Notes under the pieces: generated by a model
Told to the model about the DNA's origin: nothing
The model's input: the letters and a program-made list of their open reading frames with translations, nothing else
The model's database searches: none
Shown here: piece after piece, positions 9,467 to 19,348 of the stretch
Position numbering within the stretch: position 1 is the first letter of the stretch
Layout: each line of letters begins with the position of its first letter
NCBI GenBank assembly: GCA_900446925.1
Contig: UAVY01000004.1
Coordinates: forward strand, 620,001-684,000
Origin: Citrobacter koseri
GTDB taxonomy: Bacteria > Pseudomonadota > Gammaproteobacteria > Enterobacterales > Enterobacteriaceae
Reading direction: 5' to 3'
Length of the DNA stretch: 64,000 nt
Program-made: the position numbers and the translations under genes

Positions 9467-9543
9467 TCCTCTGTAGTTCAGTCGGTAGAACGGCGGACTG
9501 TTAATCCGTATGTCACTGGTTCGAGTCCCAGTCAGAGGAGCCA
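9467..9543 (+). tRNA. tRNA-Asn (GTT) with one extra base in the T arm
   Basis: Identical to the other three Asn tRNA genes except for one extra C: the T-loop side reads GAGTCCCAGT instead of GAGTCCAGT, so the gene is 77 rather than 76 bases and the T loop would have eight bases. A consensus error in the C run is the simplest reading. The position corresponds to asnW. Confidence 0.93.
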
Positions 9544-9552
9544 GATTTAGAA

Positions 9553-9577
9553 AAGCCCGCTTTTTAGCGGGATTTTT
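9553..9577 (+). terminator. Terminator of the tRNA-Asn gene
   Basis: The stem CCCGCT/AGCGGG followed by ATTTTT lies ten bases after the tRNA CCA end. Confidence 0.75.
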
Positions 9578-9644
9578 GCTTTCCGTCATCAGCATTCAGT
9601 TCTTTCAGTGCCCGGCACGCCGGACGCTGATCGACAAACGTTGA

Positions 9645-10185
9645 TTACCACATCAAATCATCAGGCACTTTAAAATCAGCATACGGATCTTCTTCGTCCT
9701 GCTCTTTCCTGACTAAGCGCACTATTTAAGACGATACTGTTAGCATCTCGCTGTGCAATTTTATCGGCTACGCTTGCGGGGATAATCGCGTATTCACATT
9801 CCCCACCGTTATCAACAACCAAACGCGCAATGGCGAGACGACCATTAATCAACTGGGCTTGCGTCGCCTTATCCACATCTATTTTTTTAATTAAGTTATT
9901 ATCTGTGAAGTTAAAACCAATATCGCCTTTTGAAATGCTGATTCTATTCATTTCAATAAGTTGCTTCACCTGCGCTTTATATTCTTTAGATAAAGCCGCT
10001 TGTTTTTGTTGCTCGCTTAGCTGTTTATCACGCTCAAGTTGCGCTTTTTTATTTTCTTCCACAGCCTCTCTTGCTTCACGCGCCTGAACTCGTGATTTTT
10101 TAGCCGTTCTCTGGACTTTGGCCATTTTTTTACTGGTTACTAATCCCGCTTTTAGCATCTGCTCTTGTAAGGTGAGTTTTGTCAT
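9645..10185 (-). CDS. YaiL-like DUF2058 protein (frameshift near the C-terminus)
   Basis: Close to E. coli YaiL, a small cytoplasmic DUF2058 protein described as nucleoprotein/polynucleotide-associated. The N-terminus (TLQEQMLKAGLVTSKK) is followed by a long Lys/Arg/Glu-rich helix likely to form a coiled coil (about residues 20-75), then ISKGDIGFNFTDNNLIKKI. The proper acidic tail EDPYADFKVPDDLMW is readable after a shift near 9710, which takes the stop to 9645. E. coli yaiL is elsewhere on the chromosome, so this may be an accessory paralogue. It is followed upstream by a cold-shock-domain gene on the same strand, another predicted nucleic-acid binder. Confidence 0.75.
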
Positions 10186-10312
10186 CTTCGTTTCTGAAAC
10201 CGTTGAATAATGTATGTGATTATACCCGTAATTTTTGCGTCTGTACCTGGCGCACGCGAGCCGGAATTCTGTTTATGAATGGCGCAGTATTCCGGCACGG
10301 GATTCAGATGAA

Positions 10313-10787
10313 TTACTTGAGCAGTTTCACCGTGGCCTCTATGTCTATCTCATCTTCCGAGAAGATTAACGTCGTTCCCTGGAAGGTGGTGATTGCCAGT
10401 TTTCTCAGCGAGCGCATTTCACCGGGCTTTGCGGCTGATTTGGGTCTGATACTACTCATCAGCACGCCCCACAGACAGCACCGCGTTTTCTTTATCAATT
10501 CGGGTATCGGCTGGCACTTCTTCGCTGTAAACCAGATAAGACTTGATCGACGTGAGCTTCAGGCGCTCGCCCGCGATATAGATGTATTTGCTTTCCGGGA
10601 TGACTTTCACAGCATAAGCGGACAAGCCTTTGTTATTGGTGGTGGGTTCAAAAGTCACCGCCGCGTCTTTCTTAATCAGCTCAGGGTTGGCAACCTTAAT
10701 CACATGAAAATAGCGGTTATCACCGTTTTCATCTTTGATAAATCCAAAACCTTTATCTTTAAACCACGTTGTGATTGTTCCGTTCAT
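10313..10787 (-). CDS. Cold-shock domain protein with C-terminal extension (frameshifted)
   Basis: The N-terminal 65 residues form a cold-shock domain: MNGTITTWFKDKGFGFIKDE holds the RNP1-type KGFGFI and NRYFHV the RNP2-type motif, which bind single-stranded RNA or DNA. A second part of about 90 residues follows (SKYIYIAGERLKLTSIKSYL...), unlike the short CspA proteins; it resembles no domain I know. A shift near 10460-10495 separates it from the tail ending FSEDEIDIEATVKLLK at 10313. It lies 127 bases upstream of the YaiL-like gene on the same strand and may share its transcript. The function beyond nucleic-acid binding is unknown. Confidence 0.7.
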
Positions 10788-11092
10788 CGCCTTACCGCCT
10801 GGTTAATCGTTTATCTACTCAGTTTTTACAGCGCGCAGTGTAAAGCACAATGCCCACGCAGACCATGTCTTTGGCTTAAGTTTGGGTGATAAATGTCCAT
10901 CAGACCCAGGGGGCCGTTGGGGGAGGGGGGGCGCGATTGCATTTGGCCGATGGTCAGAGATGGGAGAGAACGTCTACTTCACAACCCAGTTCACTGTTCA
11001 ATACATTCCATTAATGCAATTGAGTGCCATTCTCATCTATCATGATCTGCGACTCACACGATCTATGGCTACTGCAACAAGGGAGGTCGTCA
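10788..11092 (+). other. Intergenic leader with G-rich tract
   Basis: No gene is seen here. The notable part is a G-rich tract at 10909-10931 made of runs of five, five and seven G separated by short spacers, in the sense strand of the ABC exporter that starts at 11093. It could form a G-quadruplex or could be a poorly resolved homopolymer. The remainder is divergent promoter space between the cold-shock gene and the exporter. Confidence 0.4.
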
Positions 11093-12827
11093 GTGCTACT
11101 GGCTATCAGGTACGTCTTTGCATCATGCCCACTTCGTATTACCGCACTTATCGTCGTTGTGTTGCTTCAGGGGCTGATACCGGCCCTCAACATCTTTATG
11201 ACCGGCCAAATAATCAACATGCTGCATGCAGTGCAAACCACCGACGGCGATCTGATGCTGAGCGTTGCGGTCTGGTGTGTTTCACTCCTTGGCATGCAGC
11301 TTATGCAGCCTCTGGTCAATCTTGTTCAGGGGGATGTCACGGAGATTTCGACCCAATCACTTCAGCGCTAAGATTATGTGCCGTATGAACGACTCCTTTT
11401 CCCTGAGCCTGTTTGATAATAAGGAGCGTTACGAGCAACTGGAATATTTGAAAAAAGAAGCGGCGTATCGACCGCTTAATTTCATCATCTGTATCATTTA
11501 CGTTATCCGGGCAATCGTCATGGCCGGCAGTCTGCTGCTGGTTCTGATCAACTATTCAGGAGCAGGGGCGGCCATTTGCGCGCTTTCCGCCATACCGATG
11601 ATTGCCATCAATATGCGTATCCAGCAGAGATACGTGCGGGATTTATTCTTCACGTCTAAAGATGCGATTGCGATGCGCTACGTATATGGCGTCAGTATGG
11701 ACAAGAGTTTTTTGCAGGAGATCCGGCTTTACGGTCTTGGTAAATATCTGCTGACTAAATTCAATGCGTCCGCTCGCAATACCTATAATCGCATGCACAA
11801 ACAGCGCATCCGCGCGCTAATCACGCCTGTGCCGGCCATGATGCTGAGCCTGACTATGCTGTTCGTCGGGGTAACTCTTTTTTTAAACAACTTACGCACC
11901 AGTGATATTGCCGTGAGTGCGCTGGTGATGGTGTTTCAGTCCATTGTGATGATGAAATCGCACCTCGACGAGATAGCCAATTATGGTTCGAATCTCGTCA
12001 GCATGAGCAGTTTTTTCACCCGCTACCATGCGTTTATGACGGATAAGATTGAACCGGTGAAAAACGGGCACCTTACCTTACCCGCCGAAACACCTTTTTC
12101 CCTCAGCATTCACAAACTCCGGTTTCAGTATGAGGGGCGTAATCATCCAGCCCTGAATGGGGTTAACCTTGAAATTGCCCCCGGTGAAAAGGTCGCTATT
12201 CTCGGTGAGAACGGCAGCGGAAAAACAACTCTGATTAAAATGATCCTGCGCATGTACGCCTTCAGTGAGGGGGCGGTGTCTGTGTCAGGCGTGCCGCTCG
12301 ACAGGTTGGATATTGAAAGTTACCGGAACCAGATAGCCACCGTGTTTCAGGATTACGGAAAATACGAGTTCACGGTGGGCGAAAACATTGCCCTGAATAA
12401 TTATGATGCAGAAACCCCGTCGCCAGCGGTTGATGAATTGCTGAAAAAGGTAGGATTTCCGTATGACCAGCATACCCGGCTGGGCAAGCAGTTCGGCGGC
12501 GATGAACTCTCTATAGGGCAGTGGCAGCGGCTCGCGATTGCACGGGCGCTATACCGAAAGGCCAATCTGTTTATTTTTGATGAGTTCTCTTCATCACTCG
12601 ATCCTGAAACTGAGCACCGGCTGTTTAATGATATTCTGGCCCTGAACACAACCGTGATCGCAGTGACGCACAGGCTCGGTAATATAAAAGAGTTCGACAG
12701 GATTATCGTGATGTCTGCTGGAGAGGTCATCGAAAATGGGGACTTCACTGCGCTGATAAGCCGTCGGGGAAAATTTTACGACATGTGGCATGCGCAGTTT
12801 AAATCGGTGATGACTCAGGCAGTTTAA
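11093..12827 (+). CDS. ABC exporter, fused membrane and ATPase domains (frameshifted)
   Basis: A half-transporter of the MsbA/peptide-exporter type, about 578 residues. The N-terminal 310 residues hold about six membrane helices (ALIVVVLLQGLIPALNIF, LNFIICIIYVIRAIVMAG, MMLSLTMLFVGVTLFLN). The ATPase has Walker A GENGSGKTT, Q-loop ATVFQDYGKYEF, signature LSIGQWQRLAIARAL (SIGQ in place of SGGQ) and Walker B LFIFDEFSSSLDP with the catalytic Glu, then the H-loop AVTHRL. It should work as a homodimer. I chose the GTG at 11093 with GGGAGGT seven bases upstream. One shift lies near 11365. No neighbouring gene reveals a substrate; exporters of this kind often move peptides or lipids. Confidence 0.8.
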
Positions 12828-13001
12828 TGCTACGGGAATGGTACGCAGGTATTTACACGTCATTCCAGATGTAACCCATCCAAATATATCGTCATTGCCC
12901 CCGGTGTACGCCGGACAAGAGGTTCGGCATAACCATGTCCGATTTGAGCGAAAACCAGATATCAGTGATTTTCGCTCACGCCAAAAAGGCTCCAGTGACA
13001 A

Positions 13002-13328
13002 CTAATCCTCGCGTTTTTCCGCCCATTTCAGCATTGCATCAAGGGCCGGGCACAGTTCTTGCCCCCACTCGGTCAGGCGATATTCCACTTTCGGCGGCAC
13101 CTGAGGGTACACCGTGCGTGATACGATGCCGTCGGCTTCCAGTTGTCGCAGTTGCTGAGCCAGCATCTTCTGTGAAATACCCGGGATCAGTTTTTCAAAA
13201 TCGGAATAGCGCTGTACCTTTCCATCGAACAGATGAAAAAGAATAATTAATTTCCAGCGACCTTCCAGCAGTCGCAGCACATGCTCCACGCCGCTTGCGG
13301 CAGATTCTGGAGTGTATAACTTACTCAT
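13002..13328 (-). CDS. HxlR-family transcriptional regulator
   Basis: A 108-residue MarR/HxlR-type winged-helix repressor or activator. The family pattern is complete: LRLLEGRWKLIILFHLFDG (helix 1-2), RYSDFEKLIPGISQKMLAQQLRQLEADGIV (recognition helix) and the wing YPQVPPKVEYRLTEWGQEL. Such proteins usually control a divergently transcribed redox gene. Here the target is the pair starting at 13419, separated by 90 bases that carry both promoters. The absence of an N-terminal Cys argues against thiol sensing of the YodB type. The frame is intact. Confidence 0.88.
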   Translation of the reverse strand: MSKLYTPESAASGVEHVLRLLEGRWKLIILFHLFDGKVQRYSDFEKLIPGISQKMLAQQLRQLEADGIVSRTVYPQVPPKVEYRLTEWGQELCPALDAMLKWAEKRED

Positions 13329-13418
13329 AATTCAGTTGCTCACTTTTTCGTGCGTACTTGTCAATTTCACAGTCTATGTTGAAAATTCCTGTACTGTAAA
13401 CAACGGGAGTAAAGTGCC

Positions 13419-13745
13419 ATGTCATTAGCCCTACCGCACGCTATTTCTGACTATTTTGCGATCAGCAACGGAGCAGATATTGCCAACGTTAAGCACTGTT
13501 TTACCGCCGATGCTGTCGTGACAGACGAAGGTAAAACGCATAAGGGACACGCAGCGATCGAGGCATGGCAACGTGCCGCACAGGCCGCGTTTGACTACAG
13601 CGTTGAGCCGGTTCAGTTCCTCACCGAAGGCCACCGGGTGACGGTCACCTCAAACGTCGTCGGTAATTTTCCCGGCAGCCCGGTCGTGCTTAAACATGCT
13701 TTCGGCCTGGTCGGCGACAAGATCAACACACTGGAGATTATCTGA
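13419..13745 (+). CDS. SnoaL/NTF2-like protein
   Basis: A 108-residue small protein of the NTF2/SnoaL fold: the helix [21 protein letters not shown], the strand [18 protein letters not shown] and a final sheet [20 protein letters not shown] ending in DKINTLEII. Members are small cone-shaped barrels acting as isomerases, hydratases or ligand carriers. Its stop overlaps the start of the downstream dehydrogenase (TGATG), so the two are translationally coupled, and both diverge from the HxlR regulator. The substrate is unknown. Confidence 0.78.
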   Translation: MSLALPHAISDYFAISNGADIANVKHCFTADAVVTDEGKTHKGHAAIEAWQRAAQAAFDYSVEPVQFLTEGHRVTVTSNVVGNFPGSPVVLKHAFGLVGDKINTLEII

Positions 13746-14524
13746 TGTCGTTAGATCTTGATTTTCAGGACAAACGCATACTGGTTACTGCCGGCACCAA
13801 AGGCGTCGGCAAAGCGGTCGTTGGATTATTAAAGCAACTGGGTGCCAGGGTGTTAACCACCGCGCGTCATACGCCCACAGAATGTATCGCCGACGCCTTC
13901 GTGGCGGCAGACCTGACCACGGTCAACGGGTGTGCTTCAGTAGCTGAAGCCGTTCAGAAGCATCTGGGCGGTGTCGACGTCATCATCCATGTTGCGGGCG
14001 GTTCTATCTCACCTGGTGGTGGCTTTGCAGCACTGGGCGAAACGGAGTGGCAGCAGGAACTCAACCTTAATCTGCTGCCAGCGGTACGCTTAGATCGTGC
14101 GCTATTGCCAGGGATGCTGGCGCAGGGCAGCGGGGTTATCATTCACGTCACCTCTATCCAGCGTGAACTGCCGTTACCGGAATCGACCACCGGTTATGCG
14201 GCGGCAAAAGCTGCACTGTCGGCGTACAGCAAGAGCCTGTCGAAAGAGGTATCCCCGAAGGGGGTTCGGGTGGTTCGTGTTGCGCCCGGCTGGATCGAAA
14301 CCGAGGCTTCGGTAGCGATGGCAGAGCGACTGGCGAAACAGGCGGGAACGGATTACGAAGGCGGTAAGCAAATCATCATGAATGCACTCGGGGGGATTCC
14401 TCTTGGTCGTCCGTCAAAGCCCATTGAGGTGGCGAATCTCATTGCTTTCCTCGCGTCGTCTCATGCTGCCGCCATCACCGGCACCGAATATGTGATAGAT
14501 GGCGGCACCATCCCGACGGTGTAA
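13745..14524 (+). CDS. Short-chain dehydrogenase/reductase
   Basis: A 259-residue classical [14 protein letters not shown] near residue 16 is the TGxxxGxG nucleotide-binding motif, followed by the Arg in LTTARH that favours [16 protein letters not shown] replaces the usual NNAG, and the catalytic set is Ser in HVTSIQREL with Tyr-Lys in [15 protein letters not shown]. The C-terminal [10 protein letters not shown] is typical. It acts in the cytoplasm on an alcohol or carbonyl substrate that cannot be named. It is coupled to the upstream NTF2-like gene and probably repressed by the divergent HxlR protein. The frame is intact. Confidence 0.88.
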   Translation: MSLDLDFQDKRILVTAGTKGVGKAVVGLLKQLGARVLTTARHTPTECIADAFVAADLTTVNGCASVAEAVQKHLGGVDVIIHVAGGSISPGGGFAALGETEWQQELNLNLLPAVRLDRALLPGMLAQGSGVIIHVTSIQRELPLPESTTGYAAAKAALSAYSKSLSKEVSPKGVRVVRVAPGWIETEASVAMAERLAKQAGTDYEGGKQIIMNALGGIPLGRPSKPIEVANLIAFLASSHAAAITGTEYVIDGGTIPTV

Positions 14525-14580
14525 TCATGTATCTTAATCGGCCCGAATTATGAGCCGATTAAGATCGTCAGAGGCAGAAA

Positions 14581-14727
14581 ATGGTTAATCGTAGCGTCCG
14601 TTTTGACGCAACACAGTCTGATGTAAGTGAACAGTCTGCTATGAGCGAAGAGCGGACTTATCCGTACAAGGCTTACCATCCAGAAATGGAAGTTCCCCCA
14701 AAAGGAAAACACTCGCAAACCTTCTAG
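14581..14727 (+). CDS. Small open frame, 48 residues
   Basis: I do not recognise it. The frame runs from an ATG with a purine-rich stretch (GAGGCAGAAA) just upstream to a TAG and ends in MEVPPKGKHSQTF. It is hydrophilic, with no membrane segment. It lies downstream of a short hairpin (AATCGGC/GCCGATT at 14537-14561) that probably terminates the dehydrogenase transcript. It may be a remnant of a larger gene. Confidence 0.2.
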   Translation: MVNRSVRFDATQSDVSEQSAMSEERTYPYKAYHPEMEVPPKGKHSQTF

Positions 14728-14789
14728 ACAACCTTTTCCCGAGCATTTAGCCTGAATTAAAATTTTAATATCTGTCAGGCTAGTTCATT

Positions 14790-15700
14790 ATGAAAAATGA
14801 TATCAGAACCCTCGACCTTAACCTTCTTAAGGCCCTTGATGCATTACTGGATGAGGGAAGCGTGACTCGGGCTGCACAGCGCCTCTCCCTGACGCAGCCT
14901 GCCGTCAGTGGTATGCTTATTCGCTTGCGTGATTACTTTGACGATCCACTCTTTGTTCGCACCAGCCACGGTATGGTCCCCACCAATGCGGGCCAACGAA
15001 CTTTCTACGCCGGTAAAACAAATCCTCACCGATATCGCTATCCTGCTGAAACCAAAAAAATTTGATCCCGTGACGGTGGAACTGACTTATACCATCGTCG
15101 CAACGGACTATGCACTTAAGGCTGTTGTCGTTCCGTTGATGGCTGAGCTAAAACAACGTGCACCGTATATTAAAATCGCCGTGCGGCCCGTGGACAATGA
15201 GCGAATGTATCAGCAGTTGTCTCGGGGTGAAGTTGATCTGGCTTTGATAACACCGCAAACAACCCCCCGAAGACCTGCATGGAAGAGCGCTCTATGAAGA
15301 AGATTATGTCTGCGTAGCACGACGTCATCATCCTCTGGCAGCGAGTTCAGAAATGACGCTCGAACAATTTTGCAAACAGGAACATATTCTGGTGTCTTCA
15401 GAAGGTAACTTCACCGGTGTTACAGATGAAGCACTGGCTAAGCTCAGTCTGATACGACGAGTAGGCATGTCAGTTAATAGTTTTCAGGTGATACCTGATA
15501 TATTGCGAGTGACTGATATGATTGCAGTTGTACCTCACCGCATGGTCCTGACTAACAACGATCTCATCATTCTCCCTTTGCCCCTGAAAGTACCCGGCTT
15601 TACCAAGAGCATGGCCTGGCATGAGCGAACCCATCGTGACCCAAGTCATCAGTGGATTCGTGCTTTATGCGCAGAAGTAAGCCAACATCCCGCGTCCTGA
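14790..15700 (+). CDS. LysR-family regulator (frameshifted)
   Basis: A LysR-type activator of about 303 residues. The N-terminal helix-turn-helix is clear: LDLNLLKALDALLDEGSVTRAAQRLSLTQ... with PAVSGMLIRLRDYFDDPLFVRT, the NodD/SyrM-like subgroup. The effector domain starts with YTIVATDYALKAVVVPLMAEL. The frame is lost near 14990-15010 (GQRTF against ANELSTPVK) and again near 15270-15290 around the CCCCCC run; the C-terminal part PGFTKSMAWHERTHRDPSHQW is in a third frame. The tandem SRPBCC gene 134 bases downstream is its likely target. Confidence 0.75.
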
Positions 15701-15833
15701 TATAATTTATCTTATTAAGAATATAAGTAATGACAATTCGCCTTATAACTCCATTGCACCAATAATCACTGCCATCACGTTACTGCCGTAATGACACACG
15801 CAGTGCACTCAACTATAGCAATTGGAGAAATTT

Positions 15834-16340
15834 ATGAACGCGATTAACTGGCCAGAAGACTTTGTTCCGGGTTTTACCGATAACTTTGTTTCTAATGAAA
15901 TGATCATCTCAGGTCTGAACGTCAATGATGTCTGGCCGCTCCTGAGTCAGCCATTGCTATGGCCGGAATACTATAAAAATTCCGCCGATGTGCGCTTTTA
16001 TGACAACAAAGGTCCAGAATTGGAAAATGGGGTTCGCTTCTACTTCAGCACGTTTGGTTTCCCAGTTGAAGCTCAGGTTGTGGAGTTTGTTCCACCTGCT
16101 GAAGGTAAACCTGCTCGTCTGGCATGGCACGGATGGGCCGGTGAAAAAGATACCGCTCAACGACTCGATGTCCATCATGCGTGGCTACTGGAGGATCTTT
16201 CCGGTCACAGGGTCCGTATCCTAACGCAGGAAACACAGAACGGAGTCCCGGCAAAAGATCTGGCAAATACCCGCCCGAACCCAATGCTTAATGGTCATCA
16301 GGAATGGCTTGACGGCCTGATTCGAGCAGCAAAGAAATAA
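15834..16340 (+). CDS. SRPBCC (START/AHSA1-like) domain protein
   Basis: A 168-residue protein with the helix-grip fold of polyketide cyclases and AHSA1 proteins: FVSNEMIISGLNVNDVWPLL, WPEYYKNSADVRFYD and VEFVPPAEGKPARLAWHGW, then a long C-terminal helix ending GLIRAAKK. Such proteins bind hydrophobic ligands in a deep cavity. The ATG at 15834 has the Shine-Dalgarno TTGGAG; the longer in-frame start at 15822 lies within it. It follows a LysR gene that probably controls it. The ligand is unknown. The frame is intact. Confidence 0.75.
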   Translation: MNAINWPEDFVPGFTDNFVSNEMIISGLNVNDVWPLLSQPLLWPEYYKNSADVRFYDNKGPELENGVRFYFSTFGFPVEAQVVEFVPPAEGKPARLAWHGWAGEKDTAQRLDVHHAWLLEDLSGHRVRILTQETQNGVPAKDLANTRPNPMLNGHQEWLDGLIRAAKK

Positions 16341-16478
16341 TAAACCGCTTTCCACAGTCATATCACTGAGGCTGCACTTCCCCGTAGCCTCAAGAATATT
16401 TGCCCGTTTGCTATTGCACTTGATTACAGGTAAATCATGTAACCCCCGCAAGTGACACCGCGCGGCCATATCTGTAAT

Positions 16479-16493
16479 GTCCCCTCCTGGCAC
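16479..16493 (+). repeat. 15-bp direct repeat, left copy
   Basis: GTCCCCTCCTGGCAC occurs here and again at 23382-23396 in the same orientation. The two copies bracket the block of genes from the LysP-like pseudogene to the small membrane protein. Confidence 0.5.
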
Positions 16494-16605
16494 GGAGCGG
16501 ACGGCGATCGCCAGTGAGTGGTCACCACAGTTCCCAGACTACCTTGCTGTGTCGATTGACTGTGCGTTAAAAAGTGTTAAACGCTGGCGACAACAGATAT
16601 AACCA

Positions 16606-17671
16606 TTACTCCTGCTTATTAAAACGCATCTCGTCATACCTTATCCATCGACTGCGAGTGGTTATCTTATAGTCCGTCCATAACACCAAAAATATCGGAA
16701 TACTGATATAGGTGGACGCCACTCCGTACCAGTCGATTTTGTCATGCAAAAACGCTTGATAGTTCTGGCCTGGTGTTACTACCAGGTAGAGTAAGAAGGC
16801 AAAGATAGTCCCCGCAGGGAAAAACGCTGAACGATAAGGCAGGATGTCAACGTTATGGCCCTGCTGTACATATCCACGTCGAAAACGGTAGTGTGGCTGA
16901 CGGCAATCCCTAACCAGGCAATAAAGCCAGTCATTCCCGTCATGTTCAGTAATCACATATAGACAGATGCGTTATCAAACATCGACGATAAAAAACACAG
17001 TGCCGACACCATGGCAGTTGCCAGCAAAGCAAGCAGCGGCACGCCGTTACGTGTCAGATGGGTAAAAAATGCAGGAGCCTTTCCTTCACGCGCCAGGTTA
17101 AAGAGCATGCGGGTTGAAGCGTATAGCCCAGAGTTACCGGCTGAGACCACGGAGGTGAGGATAACCGCATTCATGATCGCCGCGGCGGATAATAACCCTG
17201 CATTCTGGAATACCAGTGTAAACGGACTCATGCTGACGTTATCTACATCGGATTGCAGCAGGTGCGGATCGGTATAAGGCACAATCAGGCTGATCACCAG
17301 AATCGCAAAAACGTAGAACAGCAAAATTCGCCAGAAAACCTGGCGCATGGCGCGCGGAATGGCTTTCTCTGGCTCTTGAGCCTCACCTGCGGCAATACCT
17401 ATCAGTTCAGTCCCATGGAAAGAAACACCAACAACCATCGCCACGCCGATCATACTGAAGATATTGCCTGCAAATGGCCCTGAACCTGTTTGCCAGTTAT
17501 GCAACCCGGCGTCAGGTGCCCCACGCAGGATACCGGTAATCATCAGTAATCCCAGCACAATGAAAATTACTACCGTAGCGACCTTATAGAACCACCAATA
17601 GCGATCATCGAAAGGTGGCGTGTACGCAGGGTACGCTTAAGCATCTGCCGAGAAGTTTGAGTATTTTGCAT
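16606..17671 (-). pseudogene. LysP-like amino acid permease, decayed
   Basis: An APC-family lysine-permease relative. The start MQNTQTSRQMLKRTLRTRHL and SMIAIGGSI match the LysP N-terminus, then at about 17582-17592 the sequence jumps to KVATVVIFIVLGLLMITG, which in LysP is some 150-160 residues further on; four or so membrane helices are missing. The remainder is recognisable (GVSFHGTELIGIAAGEA, SAGNSGLYASTRML). At about 16960 the expected Trp codon in VYLWLLN is TGA, and a CA repeat near 16893 shifts the frame before YRFRRGY. Three independent lesions make this a true pseudogene rather than a read error. Confidence 0.8.
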
Positions 17672-17765
17672 AAAAAAAATCAGGTGAGGAGGCGCTGACA
17701 ACCACAGCAAACTGTCAGCGCAAACCGGAGATGAACAGAAAAAGAGTCGTGTCTGGATCGTTAAA

Positions 17766-18258
17766 TCAGAGTGTCATCATCATTTCATGCCAGGCCATTC
17801 CACCGTGGTCTGATTCTGACGGTTTTATATACTGGTAACCAAAATGGGCATACAGATCGACGTGGCGATCTTTACACAACAGGTGAATGGTTTTTTTGTT
17901 CATTGCTTTCATATGCGCTACGAATTCACGCATCAGCAACGACGAGTATCCTTTGCCCTGGTAATCCGGGTGAACCACGACAGACATAATCACGGCATTG
18001 GGTGCATCCGGATCGTGTCCAACCAGTTCTTTAAACTCTTCATCAGACATCACGACTTCCCATGCGCAGCCTGCATTGATGAAACCAATAACGTCGCCGT
18101 TCAGCTCCATACACAGGAAACCTTCCGGATAGCGGTTAATACGGGTGGCAATTTTCTCGCGCGTTGCGGCTTCATCCCCTTCGTAGGATGTGATTTCAAT
18201 ATCATAGCAACGATCGACATCGGCGGCAGTGGCCCTGACGGAATACAGGGGTAGACAT
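17766..18258 (-). CDS. GNAT-family N-acetyltransferase (frameshift near the start)
   Basis: A GCN5-type acetyltransferase of about 163 residues. The acetyl-CoA pyrophosphate loop is VVHPDYQGKGYSSLLMREF (Q-x-x-G-x-G/S). Before it are DRCYDIEITSYEGDEAATRE and PEGFLCMELNGDVIGFINAG, and the C-terminus has YAHFGYQYIKPSESDHGGM, as in arylalkylamine-type members. The first residues (MSTPVFR) are one frame off from the body, with the shift near 18235. It is divergent from the LysR gene at 18396, 137 bases away, which may regulate it. The acceptor is unknown. Confidence 0.8.
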
Positions 18259-18395
18259 AGTTTTGCCTCTTCAGAATCATTTTGTTGGAAATATACTATC
18301 TTTTTTTAATCATGCTTTCGCTGCATTTTATGCAACAATAAAATGTATAATATTCATTAATCGCTGTTTTCAAATTTGCCCCGGAAAAAAGAACC

Positions 18396-19348
18396 ATGAT
18401 GTCGACGTTGCGCAAGACCGATCTGAATTTATTGCTTATCTTCGATTCTCTTTATCGGCATGGGAGCGTAACGGAAGCAGCTAACGAAATGGCGCTAAGT
18501 CCATCGGCGCTGAGCCATGCGCTCAATCGTTTACGTGCCTCACTGGATGATCCCTTATTTGTGCGCACCGGCGGACGCATGGTGCCAACGTCAAAAGCAG
18601 AGAGCATTGCCGCCAACGTTTCCGCCGCTCTGAGCAGTCTCTCGACTTGCCTGCATGAGCCTGAACACTTTGAGCCGGAAAAAAGCCGGGAGACGTTTAC
18701 TTTTGCCGCCACGGACTACACTGCCGCTGTGATTCTGCCTGGCCTGATCGCGAGAGTTAACAGCCTCGCGCCGGGCATTACCATTAAGCTTATCTACTCA
18801 CGCGATTTTAACGCCGATGAAGATCTGCTTTCGGGTAAAAGTCGATTTTGCCCTTGGTTTTGAAGAAGAGCAGAAAAACCCCCGACGAGGTATTGAGTCC
18901 ATTACCTGCTTTACTGATGATTACGTGGTTGCTGTACGACGTGGTCATCCTGAAATTCATGATTCCCTTACCCATGAGCGCTATCTTAGCGCCGGACACG
19001 TGGTAGTACGCCCCATGGCTGGAATCCCGTGGTGCTATCGACCGTTATCTGGAAAGTCAGCAGGTACGCCGCCGAATTGTTGTTGAATTGCCAAGTCTGA
19101 TGATTGCCCCGCTCATTGTTTCAAATACTGATCTGGTCATCACGCTTCCCAAGCGGGGCATCTCATCTGTTTTTGATATGAAAAATCTTGTGGTGTTTGC
19201 TCCTCCATTCCCGACACCCCAGTATATTCTGAAGGTTTATTACAGCCCACAGCTCAGTAACTCACCTGGACATTTATGGATGAAAGAGCAAATTTTGCAG
19301 GTTTGCGAGCCGCAAAACCCGATTACGTCAATGAATGCAGCCGATTAA
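18396..19348 (+). CDS. LysR-family regulator (frameshifted)
   Basis: A LysR-type regulator with an intact DNA-binding part (LRKTDLNLLLIFDSLYRHGS, then VTEAANEMALSPSALSHALNRL) and an effector domain beginning ETFTFAATDYTAAVILPGLI. Shifts lie near 18835 (GKVDFALGF is restored in the next frame) and 19015-19080, where SRGAIDRYLESQQVRRR is read out of frame. The C-terminal VITLPKRGISSVFDMKNLVVF is normal. About 310 residues when repaired. It diverges from the acetyltransferase gene and converges with the MetC-like gene, whose stop it overlaps by 26 bases. Confidence 0.75.

Noticed and set aside
10179..10889. 236-codon plus-strand frame
   Set aside because: Antisense to the cold-shock-domain gene; composition not protein-like.
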